In this document: in pieces, positions 54,429 to 62,563 of the stretch
Layout of the letters: the number at the start of each line of letters is the position of its first letter
How positions within the stretch are numbered: the stretch's first letter is position 1
Source: Candidatus Pantoea gossypiicola
GTDB taxonomy: Bacteria; Pseudomonadota; Gammaproteobacteria; Enterobacterales; Enterobacteriaceae
Reading direction: 5' to 3'
NCBI RefSeq assembly: GCF_008632075.1
Contig: NZ_VWVM01000003.1
Location: 124,001 to 188,000, forward strand
DNA: 64,000 nt
Notes under the pieces: model-generated
Database searches by the model: none
Seen by the model: only the letters and a program-made list of their open reading frames with translations
Told to the model about the DNA's origin: nothing
Translations under genes and position numbers: made by a program

Positions 54429-55772
54429 TCAGGCCGTCTGTATTCCGCACTGCGCCAGCGAGCGCTGCTGTCGTTCTTCGTACAATGCCATCTCATCCAG
54501 CACCGCAGAGCCCAGCGCTGCTTCAAACGCCTCCCGGCTCGCCTGTCCCGCCAAACGGACCTGCGCCCGATCGCCGAGGTTGGACTGAAAAATTCCCGCC
54601 GCGCTGACGGGCAGAAAATCTTCATAGACGATCGGGTCTGCCAGCACACGCCCCTCCCTGATCAGATCCTCCAGCGCTTCCCCCTGATCCGGCGGCGTCG
54701 CGACGCCCTTTTCACTCAGGCGATAGTGGAACCAGGCCAGCCCCTGCTGGCGTAGTGTGGTTTCATCGTCGGGGAAGTCCCGGAAAATGGCCGCCAGATG
54801 TTGCTGGTGCTGCTGATTGTCCTGACCGCTGCCCGCCTCGCTGAGCAAGCGATCGTAGAGCGCACGACCTGCAGGCGTCAGCGCCGCGCCGCGCTGCTCA
54901 ATTTCACCGAAGCGCGCTGTGTGGGTGCCCTGATACCCGTCCTTAAAGATGATCGGCTCTTCCAGCGCTTTGAAGCTGGTCTGACGCAGCAGGATCGGCA
55001 CCTGACGACGCGGTGGTCCCTCAATCAGGATTTTCGGATCGATTCCACGCGACGGCATCAGTTGCTGGACGCGGTCGATATCGAGCGTGCGCGGGGTCAG
55101 GTGGTTGATGTGGCAGCCGGGAAAGCAGACGACATCTGCGATCAATCGATGCTGCTGGTTCAGCGCCTGATAGGTCTGACTGTCCACGCTGCTGTGGGCG
55201 TGCCAGCGGAAGGTTTCAAGTGCTTCGGTAACAAATTCGGTGGCCTGATCATCGGTTAATCCGCCCTGCTGCTCATGCAATTGCAGCAGCGCCCGGCAAC
55301 GGGCGGTGAAAATGTCGCGTGCGGCCAGAATCTCCGCCGCCTTTTCACGCAACGCGGAATCGTCAATCAGTTCAGGACGCAACAGTGACGTAAAGACCCG
55401 GAAAGGATTGCGCCGCAGCGCCGTATTGGTGACCGGCCGGAACGCTGTGGAGTGGACCGGCACACCCGCCTGAGAGAGATCGTAATAGCCCACCGGGTAC
55501 ATTCCCATCACCGCAAAAAGCTGCCGCAGCGTGGCTAATTCGTCTGCCGTGCCGACGCGGATTGCGCCGTGCCGCTCAAGGCTGAGTCGGTCAATTTCAT
55601 CGGCGGCCGTGAGACGATCTTTCAGCGCGATATCGGCTTCCAGCGTGCGCTCGTTGACGGTGGCGACCAGTTGCATCAGCGTGCCATACTGCGGCACCTC
55701 CTGCTGATACATCGCTGACATCGCCTGAGAGAAACGGGTGCGGATGAGATCCGCGCTGATAAACTTGTCCAT
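54429..55772 (-). CDS. ydcJ: 2-oxoadipate dioxygenase/decarboxylase family protein (HglS / YdcJ, DUF1338)
   Basis: This 447-residue protein has exactly the E. coli YdcJ length. The family is exemplified by Pseudomonas HglS, a non-haem iron enzyme that converts 2-oxoadipate to 2-hydroxyglutarate in lysine catabolism. The candidate metal ligands are in R-H-G-A-I-R near residue 70, H-I-N-H-L-T-P-R near 225 and F-G-E-I-E-Q-R-G near 292, matching the His, His, Glu triad. V-G-Y-Y-D-L near residue 97 is a family segment. The ATG at 55772 behind AGGTGG is preferred over a GTG at 55781. No other lysine-degradation gene is adjacent. Confidence 0.9.
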   Translation of the reverse strand: MDKFISADLIRTRFSQAMSAMYQQEVPQYGTLMQLVATVNERTLEADIALKDRLTAADEIDRLSLERHGAIRVGTADELATLRQLFAVMGMYPVGYYDLSQAGVPVHSTAFRPVTNTALRRNPFRVFTSLLRPELIDDSALREKAAEILAARDIFTARCRALLQLHEQQGGLTDDQATEFVTEALETFRWHAHSSVDSQTYQALNQQHRLIADVVCFPGCHINHLTPRTLDIDRVQQLMPSRGIDPKILIEGPPRRQVPILLRQTSFKALEEPIIFKDGYQGTHTARFGEIEQRGAALTPAGRALYDRLLSEAGSGQDNQQHQQHLAAIFRDFPDDETTLRQQGLAWFHYRLSEKGVATPPDQGEALEDLIREGRVLADPIVYEDFLPVSAAGIFQSNLGDRAQVRLAGQASREAFEAALGSAVLDEMALYEERQQRSLAQCGIQTA

Positions 55773-55839
55773 CTTATCCACCTGACACCATGAGCGTTGC
55801 TGCTAATGTAATGCAACGCGCTGGCCTCAGTGGAAAAAA

Positions 55840-57174
55840 TCACGAATCTGTGATCGGCTTAAAGCCATAGCGATTTTTTAACAGCAGCATCAGGGTGGTG
55901 ATCACAGCCGGTATCGCCAGCAGCAGAAAAATAACGCTGAAAGACCAGCCGAGTGACAACATCTCTGCACCAACGAAGGCGCTCAGGATTGCGCCGATGC
56001 GACCCACACCATGCATCCAGCTGGAGCCGGTGGCGCGTGCGTGTGTAGGATAGTAGCTGGCAGATAATGCATTCATCCCGGTGTTGGCACCGTTGAAACA
56101 GAAGCCACTGCAGAAGGCGATCGCGCTCATCATCCCTACTTCGGCGGGCGAAAAGCCAAGTGCCACAATAAACAGTCCGCCGCAGCCGTAGATGACCGCC
56201 AGCGCCAGATTGGCGTTGAAGCGATCCATCATCCAGCCCGCAAAGAGTGAACCCAGGGTTCCGCCAGCCTGATACATGGCAGTGATAACAGCCGCTTCGG
56301 TAACTGACATGCCCAGGGTATTCACCAGAGACGGCAGCCAGCTGCCAATCAGGTAAACCATGAACAGCCCCATGAAATAGCCACCCCACAGCATTGTGCT
56401 GCCAAACAAATAGCGGCGCGACAGGACGGTGCTAATCGCGCCGCCTGCCGGCAATGTTGCTTCAGGCGCGTGAAATGCGCAATCGGGCGCGGTTTTGCCC
56501 GGCATCATCCGTTCAAGAATGGCGTGAATGCGGGCAGCGGGTGCGCCACGACTGATAAGAAAACGCACCGATTCCGGCAGGCCGCGGATCAGGAATGGCA
56601 ACACCAGCAGCGGCAGAATGCCACCCAGCAGCAACACCGAGTGCCAGTTATAACGCGGTAACAGCCAGGAGGCAGCAAATCCGCCGCTGGCGGCACCGAA
56701 GGTAAATCCGCAGAACACGACAGTAATAATGAAGGCCCGTCTCCGCTCAGGCGCATATTCCGCCACCAGCGTGCCGACGTTGGGCATTGCCGCACCTAGT
56801 CCCAGACCGGTCAGGAAGCGGAATAGCATCATCTGCTCGATGTTCTGAGACAGCGCTGTTGCCAGTGTCCAGAGACCAAAAAAGAAAACGCTGAGGATAA
56901 TCATCATACGTCGGCCATAGCGGTCAGCCAGAGGCCCTGCCACCATGGCACCCAGCGCCAGCCCGATCAATGCTGCGCTGATGACAACGCCGAGCTGATG
57001 ATTGGTAACGCCCCATGCAGCTTTAAGTGTTGGCGCAATAAATCCCATGATCGCAATGTCCATGCCATCGAGTGCCACCACAATAAAACAGAGCGCAATG
57101 AGCCGTTTTTGCCAGTGGCTCAGGCCCTGCTGGTTGATAAGCTGGCGGACATCTACCGCCCCGATGCTGGTCAA
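55840..57174 (-). CDS. MFS aromatic-acid:H+ symporter-type transporter (AAHS family)
   Basis: This 444-residue, 12-helix transporter has the AAHS signature D-G-M-D-I-A-I-M-G-F-I-A-P in helix 1, whose aspartate is needed for substrate transport, and G-P-L-A-D-R-Y-G-R-R as motif A. Relatives such as PcaK, BenK and MhpT carry 4-hydroxybenzoate, benzoate or phenylpropionates. The frame opens at ATG 57207, but no ribosome site supports that start. TTG at 57174 has GGGAG seven bases upstream and gives a canonical N-terminus. It is divergent from a PcaQ-like regulator with no catabolic genes alongside. Confidence 0.85.
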   Translation of the reverse strand: MTSIGAVDVRQLINQQGLSHWQKRLIALCFIVVALDGMDIAIMGFIAPTLKAAWGVTNHQLGVVISAALIGLALGAMVAGPLADRYGRRMMIILSVFFFGLWTLATALSQNIEQMMLFRFLTGLGLGAAMPNVGTLVAEYAPERRRAFIITVVFCGFTFGAASGGFAASWLLPRYNWHSVLLLGGILPLLVLPFLIRGLPESVRFLISRGAPAARIHAILERMMPGKTAPDCAFHAPEATLPAGGAISTVLSRRYLFGSTMLWGGYFMGLFMVYLIGSWLPSLVNTLGMSVTEAAVITAMYQAGGTLGSLFAGWMMDRFNANLALAVIYGCGGLFIVALGFSPAEVGMMSAIAFCSGFCFNGANTGMNALSASYYPTHARATGSSWMHGVGRIGAILSAFVGAEMLSLGWSFSVIFLLLAIPAVITTLMLLLKNRYGFKPITDS

Positions 57175-57496
57175 TGAACACTCCCTGGCAATAGCGCAAT
57201 CTGGCATCAGATTAAGTAAAAAAAACGGCGCTTATGATAGCCCATCGTTAACCTTAAGCGGTCAGATTTTTATATGATAGTGAGAATTATTCAAATTTAA
57301 AGCGTTAACCTCTTGATATCGCGTACTCTTGGTAACTACCGGGTGAGTGCCAATCTGAAATGAGTGCTTCTTAATCAATGAGTTAACGGATAAAGTTGCC
57401 ATTCTGCCTTGTTTGTTAAAATAAATTTGCAGCAAAGTTAACAAAATTCATTTTAAACAGTTGCCTGTAAGCGGTCATTCTCATTAAGTTTAGGGT
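57175..57496. other. AT-rich divergent promoter region between the AAHS transporter and its LysR neighbour
   Basis: About 320 bases rich in A and T. An inverted repeat TTTGTTAA (57412-57419) against TTAACAAA (57438-57445) with 18 bases between lies about 50 bp upstream of the lysR ATG and could be a LysR-type operator. No gene is supported here. Confidence 0.4.
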
Positions 57497-58417
57497 ATGG
57501 AAAAAAATATCCTTTTCAATCAGCGCATTCGCTTGCGCCATCTTCATACCTTTGTTGCGGTCGCGCAACAAGGCACACTGGGCCGGGCAGCGGAGACGCT
57601 GAACCTGAGTCAGCCTGCTTTGTCCAAAACCCTGAATGAACTGGAAGAGCTGACGGGCGTTCGTCTCTTTGAGCGGGGTCGCCTGGGTGCCCAGCTCACT
57701 ACGATGGGAGAACAGTTTCTGACGCATGCGGTGCGGGTACTTGATGCGCTGAACCACGCCGGACAGAGCTTTAATGAGCAGCCGGGCGATGCACCGGTGA
57801 TTATCCGGCTTGGCGCACTGACCACCGCTGCGATGGGCATGCTGCCCCGCATCCTTGATCGTTTTCATCAGCTACAGCCTAACACCACTATCCAGGTGGC
57901 GACGCTGCATAACAATGTGTTACTGGCGGGATTACGCGGCGGCGAGTTTGACATTGGCATTGGCCGGATGGCGGACAGCGACATGATGACAGGGCTGACC
58001 TATGAACTGCTGTTTCTGGAGTCACTGAAGCTCGTGGTCAGACCCGAGCACCCATTGCTGAGTGACAACGTCACTCTATCGAGGGCGATGCAGTGGCCGG
58101 TTGTGATCTCCCCGGAAGGCACCGCACCGCGCCGGATTGCGCAGCAGATGCTTGACGAACAGGGCTGCACGCTGCCCCCCCATTGCATTGAAACGTCGTC
58201 GACTTCACTGGCGCGCCAGCTGGCGCTCCGCTACGACTACATCTGGTTTGTGCCGTCCGGCGCGATTAAAGAAGACCTCAGCCATAACGCGGTCTGTGCG
58301 CTGCCAATTAACTCCTCCGGGCCAGGCGAACCGGTGGGCATCATTACCCGTACTGGCGCAGAGCTGAGCCTGAGTGCTGAGGTGTTAATGTCCACCATTC
58401 GTAAGTTTCACAGCTAG
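57497..58417 (+). CDS. LysR-type regulator, PcaQ-like
   Basis: This 306-residue LysR protein has the HTH at about residues 25-45 (G-R-A-A-E-T-L-N-L-S-Q-P-A-L-S-K-T-L-N-E-L-E). The start R-I-R-L-R-H-L-H-T-F-V-A-V-A-Q-Q and the middle L-L-A-G-L-R-G-G-E-F-D-I-G-I-G-R-M recall PcaQ, which activates protocatechuate (pca) genes in Rhizobiaceae. It is divergent from the AAHS transporter gene, its probable target. No pca ring-cleavage genes are nearby, so the effector is open. Its stop overlaps convergent smrA by 4 bp. Confidence 0.85.
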   Translation: MEKNILFNQRIRLRHLHTFVAVAQQGTLGRAAETLNLSQPALSKTLNELEELTGVRLFERGRLGAQLTTMGEQFLTHAVRVLDALNHAGQSFNEQPGDAPVIIRLGALTTAAMGMLPRILDRFHQLQPNTTIQVATLHNNVLLAGLRGGEFDIGIGRMADSDMMTGLTYELLFLESLKLVVRPEHPLLSDNVTLSRAMQWPVVISPEGTAPRRIAQQMLDEQGCTLPPHCIETSSTSLARQLALRYDYIWFVPSGAIKEDLSHNAVCALPINSSGPGEPVGIITRTGAELSLSAEVLMSTIRKFHS

Positions 58418-58980
58418 CGGCTGCGTTTCGCATGCCGTTCGCGGTTTTCAAGGCGCGCCTTATCGGTTTTCCGCAGTCCCACATAGAGCGCCCCGGCTCC
58501 GCCATGGCGGGTCTGGGCTACGCAAAAAGTCTGTACGTCATCAAACTGCTGTAACCAGCGTGCCAGATAGCTACGCACAATATTGGCATGTGATTCGTCA
58601 TCACGGCCCTTGCCATGAATGATGAGCAGATTCCGTAAGTCCTGCTTTTGCGCCTGCAACATAAAGTTAAACAGCGCCTGACGGCAGGTCTCCACCGGTT
58701 GCCGCAACAGGTTGAGACTGGCATCCAGTTTGTACTCACCCCGACGCAGTTTATCCAGAATACCCTGCTGTATGCCGTCGGCTTTATACTCCAGCGGTGT
58801 GTCAAGCGGGACAATCTCCAGATAACCTCGTGTCAGGAAATTCTCCTGCTCCGTATCGCCTGGTGGTTTACGAGGCGCTTTAGTTGAGGGCGACTTAAGC
58901 CATAAGGTTGTGGTTGTGTCTTTTAACGGCGTGACATCGCCCATGGCATCCCGAAAGAGATCGTTGTCATCAAGGTTCAT
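58414..58980 (-). CDS. smrA: DNA endonuclease SmrA (Smr domain)
   Basis: This 188-residue protein (E. coli SmrA/YdaL 187) has a basic N-terminal part and a C-terminal Smr domain: R-N-L-L-I-I-H-G-K-G-R-D-D-E-S-H near residue 128 and A-Q-T-R-H-G-G-A-G-A-L-Y-V near 160, typical of MutS2-related nucleases that nick DNA or act on RNA at stalled ribosomes. E. coli SmrA has been reported to have DNA endonuclease activity. It is divergent from fnr, a neighbourhood shared with E. coli (smrA lies near fnr). Confidence 0.92.
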   Translation of the reverse strand: MNLDDNDLFRDAMGDVTPLKDTTTTLWLKSPSTKAPRKPPGDTEQENFLTRGYLEIVPLDTPLEYKADGIQQGILDKLRRGEYKLDASLNLLRQPVETCRQALFNFMLQAQKQDLRNLLIIHGKGRDDESHANIVRSYLARWLQQFDDVQTFCVAQTRHGGAGALYVGLRKTDKARLENRERHAKRSR

Positions 58981-59071
58981 GGTTTTCTCACACCTGATTA
59001 AAATTGATGGAACCTATAAAACAGGCCTAAACAGTTAGCGTAGCAAAAGCTGCAATCACCGGACTCCCCCG

Positions 59072-59218
59072 CTTTCACCCATGTTGCCGCTAATGAAAAT
59101 GTGGGTGAAAGATCACAAAAGCGGAAACTTTTCGTGACAGTCAACGATAATGGCATTCTGAGAAGCCCGTCACATCTGCGTTTGTCGATGTGTGCTTCAC
59201 CCATGATGTTTGTGGGTG
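59072..59218. repeat. Two related inverted repeats in the smrA-fnr gap
   Basis: CTTTCACCCA (59072-59081) pairs with TGGGTGAAAG (59102-59111) across 20 bases. A second, shorter version, CACCCA (59198-59203) with TGGGTG (59213-59218), follows about 120 bp later. Both left arms lie in the same context, TTCACCCATG-x-TG. They look like a duplicated hairpin or the two ends of a small mobile-type element. The 318-bp gap has no supported gene. Confidence 0.5.
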
Positions 59219-59263
59219 TAAAACTGCTCGGATGAGTTCCTTTCAGCACAAAAAATGTTAAAA

Positions 59264-59277
59264 TTGACCCCAGTCAA
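59264..59277. promoter_or_regulatory. FNR box upstream of fnr (autoregulation)
   Basis: TTGAC-CCCA-GTCAA matches the FNR consensus TTGAT-N4-ATCAA in 8 of 10 core bases as a perfect palindrome. It ends 20 bp before the fnr ATG, so binding would overlap the promoter or start of the transcript and repress fnr, as in E. coli. Confidence 0.75.
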
Positions 59278-59297
59278 TAATCGTCGAGCAAACCATT

Positions 59298-60050
59298 ATG
59301 ATCCCTGAAAAACGCAGCATTCGTCGTATTCAGTCGGGCGGTTGTGCCATTCACTGCCAGGATTGCAGCATCAGTCAGCTCTGCATCCCCTTCACGTTAA
59401 ATGAACATGAGCTGGATCAGCTCGACAATATCATTGAGCGTAAAAAACCGATTCAGAAAGGGCAAACTCTTTTCAAAGCAGGCGACGAACTGAAATCTCT
59501 GTATGCCATTCGTTCCGGCACAATCAAAAGTTACACCATTACCGAGCAGGGCGATGAGCAAATCACCGGTTTCCACCTGGCGGGGGATCTGGTCGGCTTT
59601 GATGCCATCATGGGTTCCAGCCATCCCAGCTTTGCACAGGCGCTGGAAACTGCAATGGTCTGTGAAATCCCGTTCGAAACGCTGGATGATCTGTCAGGAA
59701 AAATGCCTGCCCTGCGTCAGCAGATGATGCGTCTGATGAGCGGTGAAATCAAAGGCGATCAGGATATGATCCTGCTGCTGTCGAAGAAGAATGCCGAAGA
59801 GCGCCTGGCGGCGTTTATCTGGAACCTTTCCCGTCGCTTCGGCCAGCGCGGTTTTTCACAGCGTGAATTCCGCCTCACCATGACACGTGGTGACATTGGT
59901 AATTATCTGGGCCTGACGGTTGAAACCATCAGCCGCCTGTTGGGTCGTTTCCAGAAGTCCGGCATGCTGGCGGTGAAAGGAAAATACATCACTATTGAAA
60001 ACCACGCCCTGCTGGAAGAGTTAGCCGGTCAGAGCCATCAGGCCGCCTGA
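59298..60050 (+). CDS. fnr: Oxygen-sensing global regulator FNR
   Basis: This 250-residue CRP-family regulator of anaerobic genes has the length of E. coli FNR. The four ligands of the oxygen-labile [4Fe-4S] cluster are present: Cys20, Cys23 and Cys29 in [10 protein letters not shown], and Cys122 in A-M-V-C-E-I-P-F. The recognition helix reads [12 protein letters not shown] near residue 208, including the Glu and Ser that read TTGAT. It is followed by uspE, as in E. coli. Confidence 0.98.
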   Translation: MIPEKRSIRRIQSGGCAIHCQDCSISQLCIPFTLNEHELDQLDNIIERKKPIQKGQTLFKAGDELKSLYAIRSGTIKSYTITEQGDEQITGFHLAGDLVGFDAIMGSSHPSFAQALETAMVCEIPFETLDDLSGKMPALRQQMMRLMSGEIKGDQDMILLLSKKNAEERLAAFIWNLSRRFGQRGFSQREFRLTMTRGDIGNYLGLTVETISRLLGRFQKSGMLAVKGKYITIENHALLEELAGQSHQAA

Positions 60051-60056
60051 TCCGCA

Positions 60057-60098
60057 GCCGGATCAATAAATCTTATTTTGTTGATCCGGCAGTAACTT
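60057..60098 (+). terminator. Terminator downstream of fnr
   Basis: GCCGGATCAA (60057-60066) and TTGATCCGGC (60081-60090) form a perfect 10-bp stem with a 14-base loop, followed by AGTAACTTTTT. Confidence 0.65.
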
Positions 60099-60167
60099 TT
60101 TCCCTTCTTCCGCTGTGCAACATAGGCTATCTTTATTCCAGTCGCTCTGGTTTAAGGAGAACGCCTC

Positions 60168-61124
60168 ATGTCCCAGTACCAAAATATTCTGGTCGCCATT
60201 GATGCCCAGCAAGACGATCAGCCCGCGCTGCGACGTGCGGTCTATCTGAATCAACGCATTGGCGGAAGGATCAAAGCTTTCCTGCCTATCTATGATTTCT
60301 CATACGAGATGACCACCCTGCTTTCGCCTGACGAACGCGCATCAATGCGCCAGGGCGTCATCAGCCAGCGCACTGAATGGATCCGTGAGCAGGCCCGGGC
60401 TTATCTGGATGCCGGTGTCGAAATTGACATCAAAGTGATCTGGCACAACCGCCCTTTTGAGGCCATCATTCAGGAAGTGCTTGCCCATCAGCATGACCTG
60501 GTGCTGAAGATGGCGCATCAGCATGACCGGCTTGAATCCGTGATCTTCACCCCAACCGACTGGCATCTGCTGCGTAAATGCCCGTGCCCGGTCTGGATGG
60601 TCAAAGATCAGCCGTGGCCGGAAGGCGGTAAAGCCATTGTCGCGGTCAATCTTGCCAGTGAAGAGCCACATCACGATGGCCTGAATCAGAAGCTGATTCG
60701 TGAAACGGTCAAACTGGCAGAAAAAGTGAATCAGACCGAGGTGCACCTGGTCGGCGCTTATCCGATTACCCCTATCAACATCGCTATCGAATTGCCCGAC
60801 TTTGATCCCAGCGTCTATAACGATGCTATTCGTGGTCAGCATCTGGTGGCGATGAAAGCGCTGCGGCAGAAGTTCTCGATTGGTGAAGAGTTTACGCATG
60901 TGGCTAAAGGCCTGCCGGAAGAAGTCATCCCGGATCTGGCGTCGCATCTCGGTGCTGGTGTGGTGGTGTTAGGTACCATAGGACGCACCGGCCTGTCGGC
61001 AGCCTTCCTGGGTAATACGGCGGAACAGGTGATTGATCATCTGCGCTGCGACCTGCTGGCGCTCAAGCCTGACGATTTCAAATCGCCGATTGATCTGGAT
61101 GATGAAGAGGATGAGGAGGATTAA
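60168..61124 (+). CDS. uspE: Universal stress protein E
   Basis: This 318-residue protein (E. coli UspE 316) has two tandem Usp domains: the first starts at [10 protein letters not shown], and the second at about residue 155 ends with the nucleotide loop [18 protein letters not shown]. It belongs to the stationary-phase and stress response and influences motility, adhesion and DNA-damage resistance in E. coli. The acidic C-terminal tail ([10 protein letters not shown]) is a family trait. The ATG has an AAGGAGAA site. It converges on pntB across a strong terminator. Confidence 0.96.
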   Translation: MSQYQNILVAIDAQQDDQPALRRAVYLNQRIGGRIKAFLPIYDFSYEMTTLLSPDERASMRQGVISQRTEWIREQARAYLDAGVEIDIKVIWHNRPFEAIIQEVLAHQHDLVLKMAHQHDRLESVIFTPTDWHLLRKCPCPVWMVKDQPWPEGGKAIVAVNLASEEPHHDGLNQKLIRETVKLAEKVNQTEVHLVGAYPITPINIAIELPDFDPSVYNDAIRGQHLVAMKALRQKFSIGEEFTHVAKGLPEEVIPDLASHLGAGVVVLGTIGRTGLSAAFLGNTAEQVIDHLRCDLLALKPDDFKSPIDLDDEEDEED

Positions 61125-61143
61125 TTCTCCCCTGATTGAAGAC

Positions 61144-61170
61144 GGGCGGCTGATTAGCCGCCCTTTTTTT
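61144..61170. terminator. Strong terminator between uspE and pntB
   Basis: GGGCGGCT and AGCCGCCC pair around GATT and are followed by seven T, a textbook rho-independent terminator for uspE. It sits two bases before the convergent pntB stop codon. Confidence 0.9.
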
Positions 61171-61171
61171 A

Positions 61172-62560
61172 TTACAGCGCTTTGAGAATGGCTTCCACGC
61201 TGGCTTTGGCATCGCCAAACAGCATTTGGCTATTCTCTTTGAAGAACAGCGGATTCTGCACCCCGGCATAACCGGTGTTCATTGAGCGTTTAAACACCAC
61301 GACGTTGTGCGCTTTCCACACTTCCAGTACCGGCATGCCGGCAATCGGACTGCGGGGGTCATCCTGCGCCGCCGGGTTAACCGTGTCATTGGCACCGATG
61401 ACCAGCACCGTGTCGGTGTCGCTGAAATCGTCGTTGATCTCATCCATCTCCAGCACCACGTCATAAGGAACTTTGGCCTCGGCCAGCAGCACGTTCATGT
61501 GACCTGGTAAGCGCCCCGCCACCGGATGGATGCCGAAGCGCACGTTGATGCCGAGTGCACGCAGTCGGGCAGTAATTTCTGCGACCGGGTACTGCGCCTG
61601 CGCCACTGCCATACCGTAGCCTGGGGTGATAATCACCGAGCTGGATGCCTTGAGCATCTCTGCGGTTTCTTCAGCTGTGATCTCACGATGCTCGCCCGCT
61701 TCCTGACTTTCATCGCCGCTGCTGACTTCAGTCCCAAATCCACCCGCGATCACGCTGATGAACGAACGGTTCATCGCTTTGCACATGATGTAGGAGAGAA
61801 TTGCACCCGACGAACCCACCAGCGCACCGGTTACAATCAGCAGATCGTTGCTCAGCATGAAACCCGCTGCGGCCGCAGCCCAGCCTGAATAGGAGTTCAG
61901 CATGGACACCACGACGGGCATGTCCGCGCCGCCGATAGAGGCAACCAGATGCCAGCCAAACGCCAGCGCAATCACTGTCATCAGGAGCAGTGCAAATACC
62001 TGAGCACCCGTGCTGCTGGTGTTAACAAACCACAACAGCAGCAGGAACGAGACGACCAGCGCCAGCAGATTCAGCTTGTGACGATGCGGTAACGCCAGCG
62101 GTTTTGAAGAGATTTTGCCGCACAGCTTGCCAAACGCTACCAGCGAGCCGGTAAAGGTGACAGCACCGATAAAGATACCGATAAACACTTCGCTCAGATG
62201 GATATTCTCCATCACAGCGGGCAGGCCAGGCGCGTGGTCAATATAGCTGTTGATACCGACCAGTACCGCGGCCAGGCCGACAAAACTGTGCAGAATCGCG
62301 ACCAGCTCCGGCATTTCTGTCATTTCGACTTTCTTCGCCAGACGAATCCCTATAGCGCCGCCAATGACCATCGCCAGCAGGATCCAGACAACGTTGCCGC
62401 TGTCCGGGCCAAAGATGGTGGCAACCAGTGCAATCGCCATGCCGCTGATGCCAAAAATATTCCCGCGCTTTGAGGTCTCGTGACGCGAGAGACCCGCGAG
62501 GCTACAGATGAACAGAATTGCAGCCACAATATAGGCTGCAGTGACTAATCCGCCAGACAT
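61172..62560 (-). CDS. pntB: NAD(P) transhydrogenase beta subunit PntB
   Basis: This 462-residue membrane subunit, the same length as in E. coli, helps couple proton flow to hydride transfer from NADH to NADP. Its N-terminal half has eight or nine helices, and the C-terminal third is the NADP-binding domain [17 protein letters not shown] near residue 312 and [13 protein letters not shown] near 387. It starts 3 bp after the pntA stop, so the pair is a translationally linked operon. Confidence 0.97.
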   Translation of the reverse strand: MSGGLVTAAYIVAAILFICSLAGLSRHETSKRGNIFGISGMAIALVATIFGPDSGNVVWILLAMVIGGAIGIRLAKKVEMTEMPELVAILHSFVGLAAVLVGINSYIDHAPGLPAVMENIHLSEVFIGIFIGAVTFTGSLVAFGKLCGKISSKPLALPHRHKLNLLALVVSFLLLLWFVNTSSTGAQVFALLLMTVIALAFGWHLVASIGGADMPVVVSMLNSYSGWAAAAAGFMLSNDLLIVTGALVGSSGAILSYIMCKAMNRSFISVIAGGFGTEVSSGDESQEAGEHREITAEETAEMLKASSSVIITPGYGMAVAQAQYPVAEITARLRALGINVRFGIHPVAGRLPGHMNVLLAEAKVPYDVVLEMDEINDDFSDTDTVLVIGANDTVNPAAQDDPRSPIAGMPVLEVWKAHNVVVFKRSMNTGYAGVQNPLFFKENSQMLFGDAKASVEAILKAL

Positions 62561-62563
62561 GTG

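Noticed and set aside
58998..59249. 83-codon minus-strand frame in the smrA-fnr gap
   Set aside because: It runs through two inverted repeats, which explains the open frame, and has no recognisable domain.
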